Source of the DNA: JAMXLO01 sp963749575 | GTDB taxonomy: Bacteria; Pseudomonadota; Alphaproteobacteria; Acetobacterales; Acetobacteraceae | Reading direction: 5' to 3' | DNA: 64,000 nt | Assembly (NCBI GenBank): GCA_963749575.1 | Contig: CAVVNM010000014.1 | Location: forward strand, 496,001-560,000 | Part shown: piece by piece, positions 16,811 to 24,532 of the stretch | How the letters are laid out: each line of letters starts with the position of its first letter | Position numbering within the stretch: position 1 is the first letter of the stretch | Notes under the pieces: generated by a model | Told to the model about the DNA's origin: nothing | The model's input: the letters and a program-made list of their open reading frames with translations, nothing else | The model's database searches: none | Translations under genes and position numbers: made by a program

Positions 16811-19019
16811 TGGTGCTTCCTCTCGGCCTGCTGCCTATCCGCCACAGCTGACGTCCAAATTGGGTTAGGACCTTGGTCGTCGAACACACCCTCGGATCGC
16901 CGAGGAATGGAAAATGAGAACGTGGCTCCCGGCCCGTCATTGGGCGCCGCCCACAGACGGCCACGATGACTCTCGATGATGGAACGGCTGACCGACAGGC
17001 CAATTCCCATGCCGGCGCTTTTGGTCGTGTAGAACGCATCGAACAGCTTGGTCATGGCCTGAGGCTCGAAACCCACGCCGGTGTCCTGCACGGACAGGCG
17101 TATATGATTGTCCGTGTCGCGTTCAGTTCTGATCACCAGCAATCGCGGACGATCATCGATGTCGTGCATCGCGTCCGCGGCGTTCAGCAGGAGATTCAGG
17201 ATGACCTGCTGCAGCTGGACACGATCGCCTGTGACCGGCGGGAGGTCGTCGGCAAGCTCCTGCCGCAGGGTCACCTGGCTTCTTTGGAGTTCGCTCAACG
17301 ACAGAGCAACCACCTCGCGCGCAGCCTCATTCAGATCCACTGTCTCGGTCGAGGCATTTTTCTTGCTGAACAGAGCGCGTAACCGCGTGACTACTTCGGC
17401 TGCGCGGTTGCCATCGCGGATCGTGCGCCGTGCGGTTTCGCGCGCGCCGTCCACGTTGGGAGGATCCGCAGCCAGCATCCGCAGGCAGGTGCTGGCGTTG
17501 GTGATGATGCCGGCCAGCGGCTGGTTGACCTCGTGTGCGATCGATGCCGTCAATGCGCCGAGTGTCGTTACCCTGGCCACATGCGCGAGGTCCGAGCGGG
17601 CCTTGGCGAGCGCCTGTTCCGCGAGACGGCGCTGCGTCACGTCCTGGACCGCCGCCATATACTCCGGTTGACCGTCCTGGTCGCGCGACGCATGAGCGAC
17701 CACGTGCAGATACTTGATCGAGTGGTCCGGCATCAGCAGCCGGTAATCGTGCTCATAGTCGGTGCCGCGCCGCTGCCGATCGAGCATTTCATTGAACGAG
17801 TGGATGTCGTCCGGATGGACCCGGGTCAGGATCCGCTCGAGCGTCAGGGGCGTAGCCGCGTCGAACCCGAATATGCGATAGAGCTCCTCTGACCAGATCA
17901 TTTCCCCCGTCGCGATACGCTTGTAAAAGCCGCCGGTTGAACTGAGGCGCCGGGTCTCCGCAAGAAATGCCTGACTGCGTCGCAATTCCTCTTCCGACCG
18001 TTTGCGCTGCGTGATGTCGCGCAGATACCCGGTGAAATTCGGCGGCCCGTCTGATTGAATGCGGGTGATCGTGAGCTCGACAGGAAATTCGCTGCCGTCG
18101 GCGCGTATCGCCGTCATCTCGACCCGCTTGCCGAGGAACCGCGCTTCGCCCGTGGCCAGATAGCGGGCCAATCCCTGTCGGTGCTTCTCGCGGAGTGATG
18201 GCGGGATCATGACCTCAGCCAGTGATCTGCCTACGACCTCGTCCCGGCTGCGGCCGAAGGTGTGCTCCGCGGCAGGATTGAACTCGGTGATGCGACCTTC
18301 GTGATCGATCGTCACAATGCAGTCGAGCACCGAGTTCGAGGATTGCGACCTTGTGCGCCTCGCTGCGCTTCAGTTCCTTCTCCTCCTGACGCAGCCTCTC
18401 TTCCGCCAGCCGGCGTTCGGCAACTTGCCGCTTCAGTTCATCGTTGGCGGTGATGAGTTCCCTGGTTCGCTCGGCAACCCGCTGATCGAGTTCGCTGGCG
18501 ACCCGCTTCTCGTCGACCAGAAGTCGTGCCTCCTGCAGTCCAATCGCCGCCTGGTTTGCCGCGACATTCAGCAGAAGCCTCTCGGTTTCCTTCGGGAAGT
18601 CGGCGCGCCGAGACCCTGCCACGATGATCCCGATTTCACCTTGCAGCCCCAGTCGCATAGGCAGAATCGACAAGTCTCCGTCGCCAGCGGGGTTCCGTAG
18701 CAGCGGAGGCCACAGCCGCAGGTCCTGTTCCAGCCAGCGGCTGATGTCCTCGACAATCTGATCCGGCTGGAGCATGCCTGACTGTGATTGACCGACACGA
18801 ACCATCTCTATCGGGGCCTCGCCAACCCGATCATTCATCCGCACATAGGCGAGATCCAGGTGAAGCATACTCACCAGCACGTCGAGCAGGGTGCGGGCGA
18901 TCCCGAGATGGATCGCCGCCACTCCAGATGGCAGGCAGCGCCAGGAGACTGACCAGATCACTGATGCAGCGCTGAAGGCGCTTGATCTCCTCGCCGGATT
19001 CTTCGAGTTGCATTGCCAT
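16807..19019 (-). pseudogene. GAF-PAS-PAS hybrid sensor histidine kinase with two 1-base frameshifts
   Basis: The protein reads across three frames. Frame one starts at ATG 19019 (M-A-M-Q-L-E-E-S...DLVSLLALPAIWSGGDPSR) and is left near 18902, where one extra base (CGGGATC for CGGATC) shifts into a GAF-like domain (IARTLLDVLVSML onward) and a coiled coil with ELDQRVAERTRELI. A second extra base near 18335 (GAACTCGGTG) leads to the third frame: PAS (LDCIVTIDHEG), second PAS, the H-box in SIAHEVNQPL, then N (LNLLLNAADAM) and G boxes (DTGVGF, GMGIGLS). Removing both bases gives 736 residues. Every domain is otherwise intact, so sequencing error, recent mutation or phase variation are all possible. 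Confidence 0.8.
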
Positions 19020-19047
19020 GTCAGGCCATCATCCGAAGCGACAAGGT

Positions 19048-19677
19048 CTATCCGGCTCGCCGTTCGCGGAACTCCCGCAGAAACTCCTGCGGCGGCACAA
19101 AGAAGGGATTCTGCTGGAGGATGCCGCCGATGATAACGATCGGGTGGGTACGCATGATGTCGATCACTGTATCCCCGCTGAACTTCCTGAGATCGTACAC
19201 GCATATGACCGCATCGTCGTGACGATCCCACACATCGTTCACCCGCGATTCAAATTGAATCAGGCTGTCGATGTGCGACTGACCGTCGGCAGCCCAGTCC
19301 ATCTGGCAGACGATGCGGCTCAGCGGAAATCCGCTCTTGGCGCTGTCGCTGGCCAGCTGCTCGAACACCTCGAGCATCCGATCCGGATCGAAATTTCCGT
19401 CCCGAAGGTAGGTTTCGACGTTGGTCCGGAGCTCGAGTCGCCCGCTCTGCTGGGCGGCCATCGCGTCAATGCCCACCGCGGCCAGCCGTTTCAGGTGGTC
19501 GTCGCGTTGCTCCGGATTGACGACGTGAACCGCCTTGTCGCCACATTCAAATCCGCCCTGAATGAACGGGAGCAATACGCGATAGGCTTCGTCGTCGCTG
19601 TGGAAAAATGCACACACATGACGCGATGTGCTGAGTTGGGAGCCGGCAAAGGGAATGGGTGCAGCGATCTTCCTCAT
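19048..19677 (-). CDS. MEDS (DcmR-type sensory) domain protein
   Basis: A 209-residue soluble protein with the MEDS domain (PF14417) over nearly its full length. The start of the domain is visible as RHVCAFFHSDDEAYRVLLPFI and it continues through VVNPEQRDDHLKRL, DPDRMLEVFEQL and the conserved C-V-Y-D-L-R-K stretch near the end. MEDS domains are named after methanogen/methylotroph DcmR sensors and are proposed to bind small, possibly hydrocarbon-derived ligands. ATG 19677 fits the domain boundary; the longer upstream frame is non-coding. It heads an operon with the kinase and two receivers, so it probably senses a ligand and modulates the kinase. Confidence 0.82.
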   Translation of the reverse strand: MRKIAAPIPFAGSQLSTSRHVCAFFHSDDEAYRVLLPFIQGGFECGDKAVHVVNPEQRDDHLKRLAAVGIDAMAAQQSGRLELRTNVETYLRDGNFDPDRMLEVFEQLASDSAKSGFPLSRIVCQMDWAADGQSHIDSLIQFESRVNDVWDRHDDAVICVYDLRKFSGDTVIDIMRTHPIVIIGGILQQNPFFVPPQEFLREFRERRAG

Positions 19678-20099
19678 GATAACTGTCTCTCGCTTTGATC
19701 TCCTGCGATGCGGATGTCTGCACGATTGCGGTCCGCCGAGGGGGTTCATGCGGTTGATCATCCTGTCGCGGCCTGGTTGACGCAAGCGGTCTCTTCGATT
19801 GGAGATGAAAAGTCTGAGGCCCTTCCCCGACTCTGCGCAGCAGCCACGTCCCGTATGCATCCGCAAGCTTACTCGACACCTGGGCCGGTATTTTCGCATC
19901 GGTCCGGTCATTTCGTACCGGTCACACCACGCCAAGATGCGTCGCCATGACGCAAGCGTCTATTATACTTTGGTGTTGGTTTGTCACCGATGTCGTCGGC
20001 AGCGTGCCGCGCGCCACGGCGTTGATCACATTCGGCAAAAAGCGCCGCACGCGCCTCTGGCAGTGGGTCGACCCGTGAAGCGCGATTATCCAGCCGGCT

Positions 20100-20122
20100 G
20101 ATACCAAGGTATCGACGATACC
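20100..20122. promoter_or_regulatory. Array of three alternating GATACC half-sites
   Basis: The bases read GATACC-AA-GGTATC-GAC-GATACC: two overlapping inverted repeats made of three half-sites. Such arrays are typical operators for dimeric regulators. The nearest candidates are the divergent LysR protein and the FixJ-like regulator; neither consensus (T-N11-A for LysR) is an obvious match, so the binding protein is unknown. Confidence 0.4.
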
Positions 20123-20134
20123 ATCGTCCAATAG

Positions 20135-20152
20135 ACCGACCGCAGGGTCGGT
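20135..20152. terminator. Perfect 7-bp hairpin ACCGACC-GCAG-GGTCGGT
   Basis: A perfect stem of seven pairs with a four-base loop, without a T run on either side. It lies 13 bases beyond the GATACC array. It could be part of an operator, an attenuator or a weak terminator. Confidence 0.3.
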
Positions 20153-20364
20153 GACATTGCTGGCCACCACACCGCGGTCCGTTCGACAGAACATCCGAGA
20201 CCGGCAGGCAAATGAATACGGGAGTTACCCAGATGGACGAGCCGGCAACCGGTTCCAATGTGCTCGCCGGGAATGTCTCGCCAAATGGGGAGGTGGGTGT
20301 CGGCGGGTGCGTCCGATGAAAGCTCTGGCCGTGTTAGTTCGCTAGTTCCTGAAGGAGAAGAACC

Positions 20365-21447
20365 ATGGACCGCATCGATGCCATGAAGGTCTTCGTCACG
20401 ACGCTCGACGAGGGCAGCCTGGCCGGCGCCAGTCGGAAGCTCGGCCGTTCCCCCGCGGCGGTCAGCCGCGCCATCGCGTTTCTCGAGGCGCGCGTCGGTG
20501 CCGAACTGCTGCATCGGACGACGCGGTCGATAAGAATGAGCGAGGCAGGTGAGCAGTATGCCGTCGCCTGTCGTCGGGTCCTGACCGAGCTGGAGGAAGC
20601 GGAAATAAATGCTGCTGGCGATCGCTCCTCGCCGCGCGGCAACCTCACGTTGACGGCCCCAGAAATCCCGGGTGAAGCGATTCTGCGCCCGATCCTCGAA
20701 GCATTCATGGACGCTTACCCAGCAGTGTCCGCTCGGCTTTATTTGCTCGACAGGCCCATGAAACTTATTGACGAGGGTATCGATGTCGCACTCCGTATAG
20801 CGTATCTCCCCGACTCGACTCTGGTCGCGATACGGGTTGGTGAAGCGCGTCGGGTAGTAGTGGCTGCGCCGCGTTACCTTGCGCAGCATCCGCGCATTGA
20901 GAAACCGGGGGATCTGGCCAAGCATCGGATCATTGCATATACCCATTCCGGCGTCGGCTCCTGGAGCTTTCCGCCGACGCGAGGCTCCGCTGTGCCACGG
21001 ACGATCTGCTTTACGCCACGGCTGGTGATCAACAACGCTCGAGGCGTGGTTGCCTCCGCCGTTGAAGGGCGTGGCGTGGCGCGTGTATTCTGGTGTCAGA
21101 TCGCCGAGCAGGTGCGCGAAGGGCAGCTCGATATTGTGCTCACAGGGGACGAAGAGCCGCCGTTGCCAGTACACGTGATTTTGCCGAACGGTCGGCTCTC
21201 GCAGCGGAAAGTCCGTGCGTTCGTGGACTTTGCGGTCCCCCGGCTTCGGAACTACTTTGCGAGTCAGGCAATGGGCGTAAGCGAACTTGCAACCGCCGCT
21301 CGACCTCAACGCGAAAGAGCGTCTGCCGTATGGCAAGTATTTGAGTCCAACTCGAGCGATCTTGGTTCTCGGCTCGGCGGCGCGATCGGCCAGGCTGCAC
21401 ATAACGCCACGGGCCTGACAAGCGAGGCATCCGTGCGGGTTAGTTAA
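20365..21447 (+). CDS. LysR family transcriptional regulator with extended C-terminus
   Basis: A typical LysR protein: winged HTH at about 1-60 (MDRIDAMKVFVTTLDEGSL, SPAAVSRAIAFLE, LLHRTTRSI) and a substrate-binding domain (about 90-300) starting GNLTLTAPE. AAGGAG at 20352-20357 supports ATG 20365. LysR proteins are about 300 residues; this one reads 360. The normal fold ends at F-V-D-F-A-V-P-R-L-R-N-Y-F near residue 297. The remaining 60 or so residues coincide with the degenerate repeat (21295-21362) and beyond, so they look like read-through after loss of the original stop. Its regulon is unknown; divergent genes and the GATACC array are candidates. Confidence 0.88.
   Translation: MDRIDAMKVFVTTLDEGSLAGASRKLGRSPAAVSRAIAFLEARVGAELLHRTTRSIRMSEAGEQYAVACRRVLTELEEAEINAAGDRSSPRGNLTLTAPEIPGEAILRPILEAFMDAYPAVSARLYLLDRPMKLIDEGIDVALRIAYLPDSTLVAIRVGEARRVVVAAPRYLAQHPRIEKPGDLAKHRIIAYTHSGVGSWSFPPTRGSAVPRTICFTPRLVINNARGVVASAVEGRGVARVFWCQIAEQVREGQLDIVLTGDEEPPLPVHVILPNGRLSQRKVRAFVDFAVPRLRNYFASQAMGVSELATAARPQRERASAVWQVFESNSSDLGSRLGGAIGQAAHNATGLTSEASVRVS
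21295..21362 (+). repeat. Degenerate intergenic repeat, copy 4 (inside LysR ORF end)
   Basis: GCGAAAGAGCGTCTGCCG at 21310-21327, followed by TGGCAAGTATTTGAGTCC, aligns with copy 1 (GCGGAAGAGTGTCTGCCG, TGGCGAATATTTACTCC). It is read in frame by the LysR gene as part of an abnormal C-terminal tail. Confidence 0.55.
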
Positions 21448-21459
21448 GAGCCAGCAGGC

Positions 21460-21645
21460 CGACGAGGCTGTGGCGTACTTTCCGCTCTCGATGCGATCGC
21501 CGGCGCCGATCTCGCCTTCCTGGATGACGCGGAAATAAAAGCCGGGGCGGCGGTGTGCGACCAGCCAGTGAGTTTGCCCGCCATGCGCCGCCGGCGTACA
21601 TCCAAGGCAATAATCCTGGAAGAGCTCGAAGACTGGATCGATCAA
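21460..21645 (-). pseudogene. MOSC domain protein remnant
   Basis: About 25 codons (21487-21561) read VAHRRPGFYFRVIQEGEIG and then AGDRIE, which matches the conserved end of MOSC (YiiM/YuaD-like) molybdenum cofactor sulfurase-related proteins. The N-terminal part of the domain and the true C-terminus are missing, and the flanking frame is not similar to anything. It lies between LysR and tkt, and is a relic. Confidence 0.5.
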
Positions 21646-21719
21646 CCGGTCCCGCCGCCACTGGCCGAGACCGGCGTCAGGTCGGCACCCATCACCCCGA
21701 TAGAGTAGACCTCAGCGTG

Positions 21720-23696
21720 CTACCGCGCCGCGTCTGTCACCGCGCGGACTATTTCATCCACCGACAGGTGGACATAGGCCAGGACATCCTCGGGGGTGTG
21801 TCCGCTCTTGGGAATATTGCGCACGGTGAGCGCATGCACCTGCGGGGCACCGCCGGGCGTCGCTGCGGCGGCCTCGGCCAATTCGCTGCCGATGCCGCCC
21901 ACATAGTTATCCTCGACCGTCAGCACGATGCCACCTGGCCCCGCCAGCGCCAGCACCGAAGACGCGTCCATGGGCAGCGAGTAGGCGTCCACCACCGCCA
22001 CCGCGGTGCCTCTGGCCGACAATGCGTCGGCCGCCTTGAGGCAAGAGTGGACGACGTAGCCGGAACCCACCAGCGCGACGCGCCTGCTGCCGTCGCCGGC
22101 CTTGCGCAGCACCTTGTGCCCTCCGAACGGGAACGCCTCGCCCTCGTCGTAGAGAATCGGCAGGTCCGCCCGCACGGCGCGCAGGTAGCAGGCGCTCGGG
22201 AATGCGGCCATCGCCAGTACCAACTTGTAGGTACTCACCGCGTCACTTGGCGTGAGCACCGTGGCAGCGGGATTGCCTCGGCTGTCCTGTGCGTGTGCAA
22301 ATGCACGCATGAACGCCACGTCCGCCAGCGCCATCTGGCTCGGCCCGTCCGAGGCCAGCGTGACGCCGACATGGGTGCCGACGAGCTTGATGTTGGCGCC
22401 GCCGATGATCGCCATCTCGATCTGATCGAAGCCTCGCTCCAGGAAGCGGCCGAACGTGCTGACGAAAGGCACCTTGCCGCCACTGGACAGCCCGGCCGCC
22501 GCCGAGATCATGTTCTGCTCGGCTATGCGCGCCTCGAAGTAGCGATCCGGATACGCCGTGGCGAACTCCAGGGCGTAGGTCGAGTTCTTCACATCGGCGT
22601 CCAGCGCGACCACGCTTGGATTGGCGGCCCCAAGAGCCGTCAGCGCCAGCCCGTAAGCGCGGCGGGGCGACATTTCCTTCTTGCTTGTCACGGTCTCGGC
22701 GAGCTTCGGGTCCTTGGCGATTTGGGCCATGAAGCCCATCGGCGGTCCCCCCGCCTTGGCTGTCGGCGCCGGCAGTGGCGGGGCGATGCGGAAGGCCGCC
22801 TCGCTGGCCGCGGTGTCCACGTTGGCGATGCCGAGTTCGGCCGCGCGCTTGTCCAGCTCGGACAGCACGGACTCGAGCTGGTTCTTGGGTACCGGCGTGC
22901 CGTGGTGGCCCATGCCGCCTAGGGCGGGCACACCCCACCCTTTGACCGTGCGCGCGACGATGCACAGCGGTTTGCCGGCACCCAACTCTTCGCGTCGACG
23001 GAGCGCGTCCTCGATCGCTGCCGCGTCGTGGCCGTCGATGACCACCGCGGTGAAACCGAACGCCTCCGCCTTGCGTTGCAAGTGCTGCCAGTCCTGGGCG
23101 TGGGAGACGAAATCGCTCTGACCGAGCGTGTTGCAATTGAAGATCGCGACGACGTTGGTCAGGCCGTGGTCAGCGATGAAATCCATCGCCTCCCAGTTCT
23201 GCCCCTCGCGAGATTCACCGTCTCCGATGATGCAGTATATCGCCTTTCCGATGCCGTCGATGTGCGCCGCTGCGCCGAGCCCGGCGGCGACCGACAACCC
23301 CTGTCCCAGCGAGCCGGTTGCCGCGTCAAAGAACGGAAATCCCAGCATGGGGTTGGGATGACCGTCGATCGGGCTATCGATGGCGCGCAACGTCATCAGA
23401 TCGTCGATTGTCATTGGCCTGGCATGGTTCCCCGGCCGGATCGTCACACCGAGATCCGCACAGGCGGCGTAGATGATTGGCACCGCGTGGCCCTCGGAAA
23501 GGACCAGACGATCAGCACCAGGTGCATCCGGGCGCGTCGGATCCCAACGCATGACGCGATACATCAGCACTGTGACAAGATGCGCCAGTGACAAGGCGGT
23601 GGTTGGGTGGCCGGCGCCGGCCGCGGTGGTTGCCCGCACTGCCAGCTTGCCCAACTCGATCGCCTTCGCGGCAATAGCGCGCTCTTGCGCGGTCAT
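21720..23696 (-). CDS. tkt: Transketolase
   Basis: A 658-residue thiamine-diphosphate transketolase, which transfers two-carbon units between sugar phosphates and completes the non-oxidative pentose-phosphate branch with the tal gene at 5.5 kb. The N-terminal GAGHPTTALS (about 27-36), GSLGQGLSVAAG, the ThDP motif IGDGESREGQNWEAMDF...NCN (about 162-190) and the pyrimidine domain with E in the R-I-A-E-Q-N segment are all present. ATG 23696 overlaps the stop of a small upstream ORF (ATGA). Unlike glk-pgi, it is unlinked to the other sugar genes by 13 kb and on the opposite strand. Confidence 0.95.
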   Translation of the reverse strand: MTAQERAIAAKAIELGKLAVRATTAAGAGHPTTALSLAHLVTVLMYRVMRWDPTRPDAPGADRLVLSEGHAVPIIYAACADLGVTIRPGNHARPMTIDDLMTLRAIDSPIDGHPNPMLGFPFFDAATGSLGQGLSVAAGLGAAAHIDGIGKAIYCIIGDGESREGQNWEAMDFIADHGLTNVVAIFNCNTLGQSDFVSHAQDWQHLQRKAEAFGFTAVVIDGHDAAAIEDALRRREELGAGKPLCIVARTVKGWGVPALGGMGHHGTPVPKNQLESVLSELDKRAAELGIANVDTAASEAAFRIAPPLPAPTAKAGGPPMGFMAQIAKDPKLAETVTSKKEMSPRRAYGLALTALGAANPSVVALDADVKNSTYALEFATAYPDRYFEARIAEQNMISAAAGLSSGGKVPFVSTFGRFLERGFDQIEMAIIGGANIKLVGTHVGVTLASDGPSQMALADVAFMRAFAHAQDSRGNPAATVLTPSDAVSTYKLVLAMAAFPSACYLRAVRADLPILYDEGEAFPFGGHKVLRKAGDGSRRVALVGSGYVVHSCLKAADALSARGTAVAVVDAYSLPMDASSVLALAGPGGIVLTVEDNYVGGIGSELAEAAAATPGGAPQVHALTVRNIPKSGHTPEDVLAYVHLSVDEIVRAVTDAAR

Positions 23697-23872
23697 ATCG
23701 GCACGCTCCGTGCTACCACGGGTGGCACAACAGGAATTGCCTTGGCCTGCTCCGATAGTAACCGCGGAGCCAAGGCGAGTTCGCGCGCAGCGCGGCCAGG
23801 GGGCATCTCGCGGCAGACGCAGCGACTGCTGGGGGAGCTCCCGAGTAGCCGAAGCATACCGTTATTCACCAT
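23693..23872 (-). CDS. Small ORF overlapping tkt start (59 aa)
   Basis: From ATG 23872 it encodes 59 residues (M-V-N-N-G-M-L-R-L-L-G...). AGGAG lies eight bases upstream and the TGA overlaps the tkt ATG (ATGA at 23696-23693), so it is well placed to be translated and coupled to tkt. No family is recognised. The middle is basic and the end (KAIPVVPPVVARSVPI) hydrophobic and proline-containing. It may be a genuine small protein, a leader ORF, or the truncated end of a lost gene. Confidence 0.45.
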   Translation of the reverse strand: MVNNGMLRLLGSSPSSRCVCREMPPGRAARELALAPRLLSEQAKAIPVVPPVVARSVPI

Positions 23873-24180
23873 GGTCACGACTCCTCTCGATCAGTGCCGG
23901 CCGAACATGGACACTCAGTCTCAGTCGAGCAGTGTTGCTTGATGACCCAGATGACTCTCCATGTGCCCGAAGGTTCAGGGCGGTCAAGGTTTGTAGCACG
24001 CGCCGGACTGTCGCGGTAGACTGATCCCCGGCAGTATCCAGGCCAGATGGGATGATCCAGTGCAGAACGGCAACAACGTGTTGTCAAAGTTCAACTGATC
24101 ACCATGATCTGCGGCAATAGCGACAAATACAACGCCTGCATTCCGCTGTGAATGCACGCGGAGGCTTCTGAAACTGCACC
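23873..24180. other. Intergenic, tkt promoter region
   Basis: No coding sequence recognised. It contains the leader of the small ORF and tkt, and runs into the IS630 remnant. Confidence 0.4.
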
Positions 24181-24393
24181 TGTCACGGCGGGCTGAACGC
24201 GAAACTGTTCGTCAAGCTGCTGCGGCGGATGATGCGACACCGTACGAAGTCGGGACATTTGGTGGTCGATCGACTTCCCACGCACACGACCACGCCGGTG
24301 AAAGCCTATGTAACACCCGCGCATGGAATGCTGACGCTGCATTTTCTTCCCGGCTATGCCCCGGCGGATTTTAACCCAGTTCAGCCGTCAGCG
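24181..24393 (+). mobile_element. IS630-family transposase remnant (C-terminal part)
   Basis: The frame through 24193-24393 reads LNAKLFVKLLRRMMRHRTKS, then HLVVDRLPTHTT, then MLTLHFLPGYAP, matching the end of IS630 DDE transposases, where LPGYAPELNPDE carries the last catalytic Glu. Here the sequence diverges after GYAPADFNP and the catalytic E and the rest are lost. No inverted repeats were found. It is dead. Confidence 0.7.
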
Positions 24394-24532
24394 CCCGTTC
24401 ACGTGATCGCAAAAACGGCAGTCCACGAGGCAGCCCTTCGCCCGAGGCCTGGCCTCTTAGGCGATCATCCGATCGTCGAGCATCACGAGACCCGTGTCGG
24501 CTGCTTTCTACCCACTGCCGCTTGCTGTCTCG

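Larger units (their letters stand above)
19678..20364. other. Divergent intergenic region between sensor operon and LysR gene
   Basis: 687 bases separate the MEDS gene (minus) from the LysR gene (plus). No coding sequence is recognised. It carries an array of GATACC half-sites (20100-20122) and a short perfect hairpin (20135-20152), listed separately, and should hold the promoters of both transcription units. Confidence 0.5.

Noticed and set aside
20086..21645. Open frame of 519 codons on the minus strand
   Set aside because: Mostly antisense to the LysR gene. Only about 25 codons (21487-21561) resemble a protein (MOSC), so it is annotated as a remnant and not as a gene.
21555..22922. Open frame of 455 codons on the plus strand
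   Set aside because: Antisense to transketolase, Arg/His-rich, no motif.
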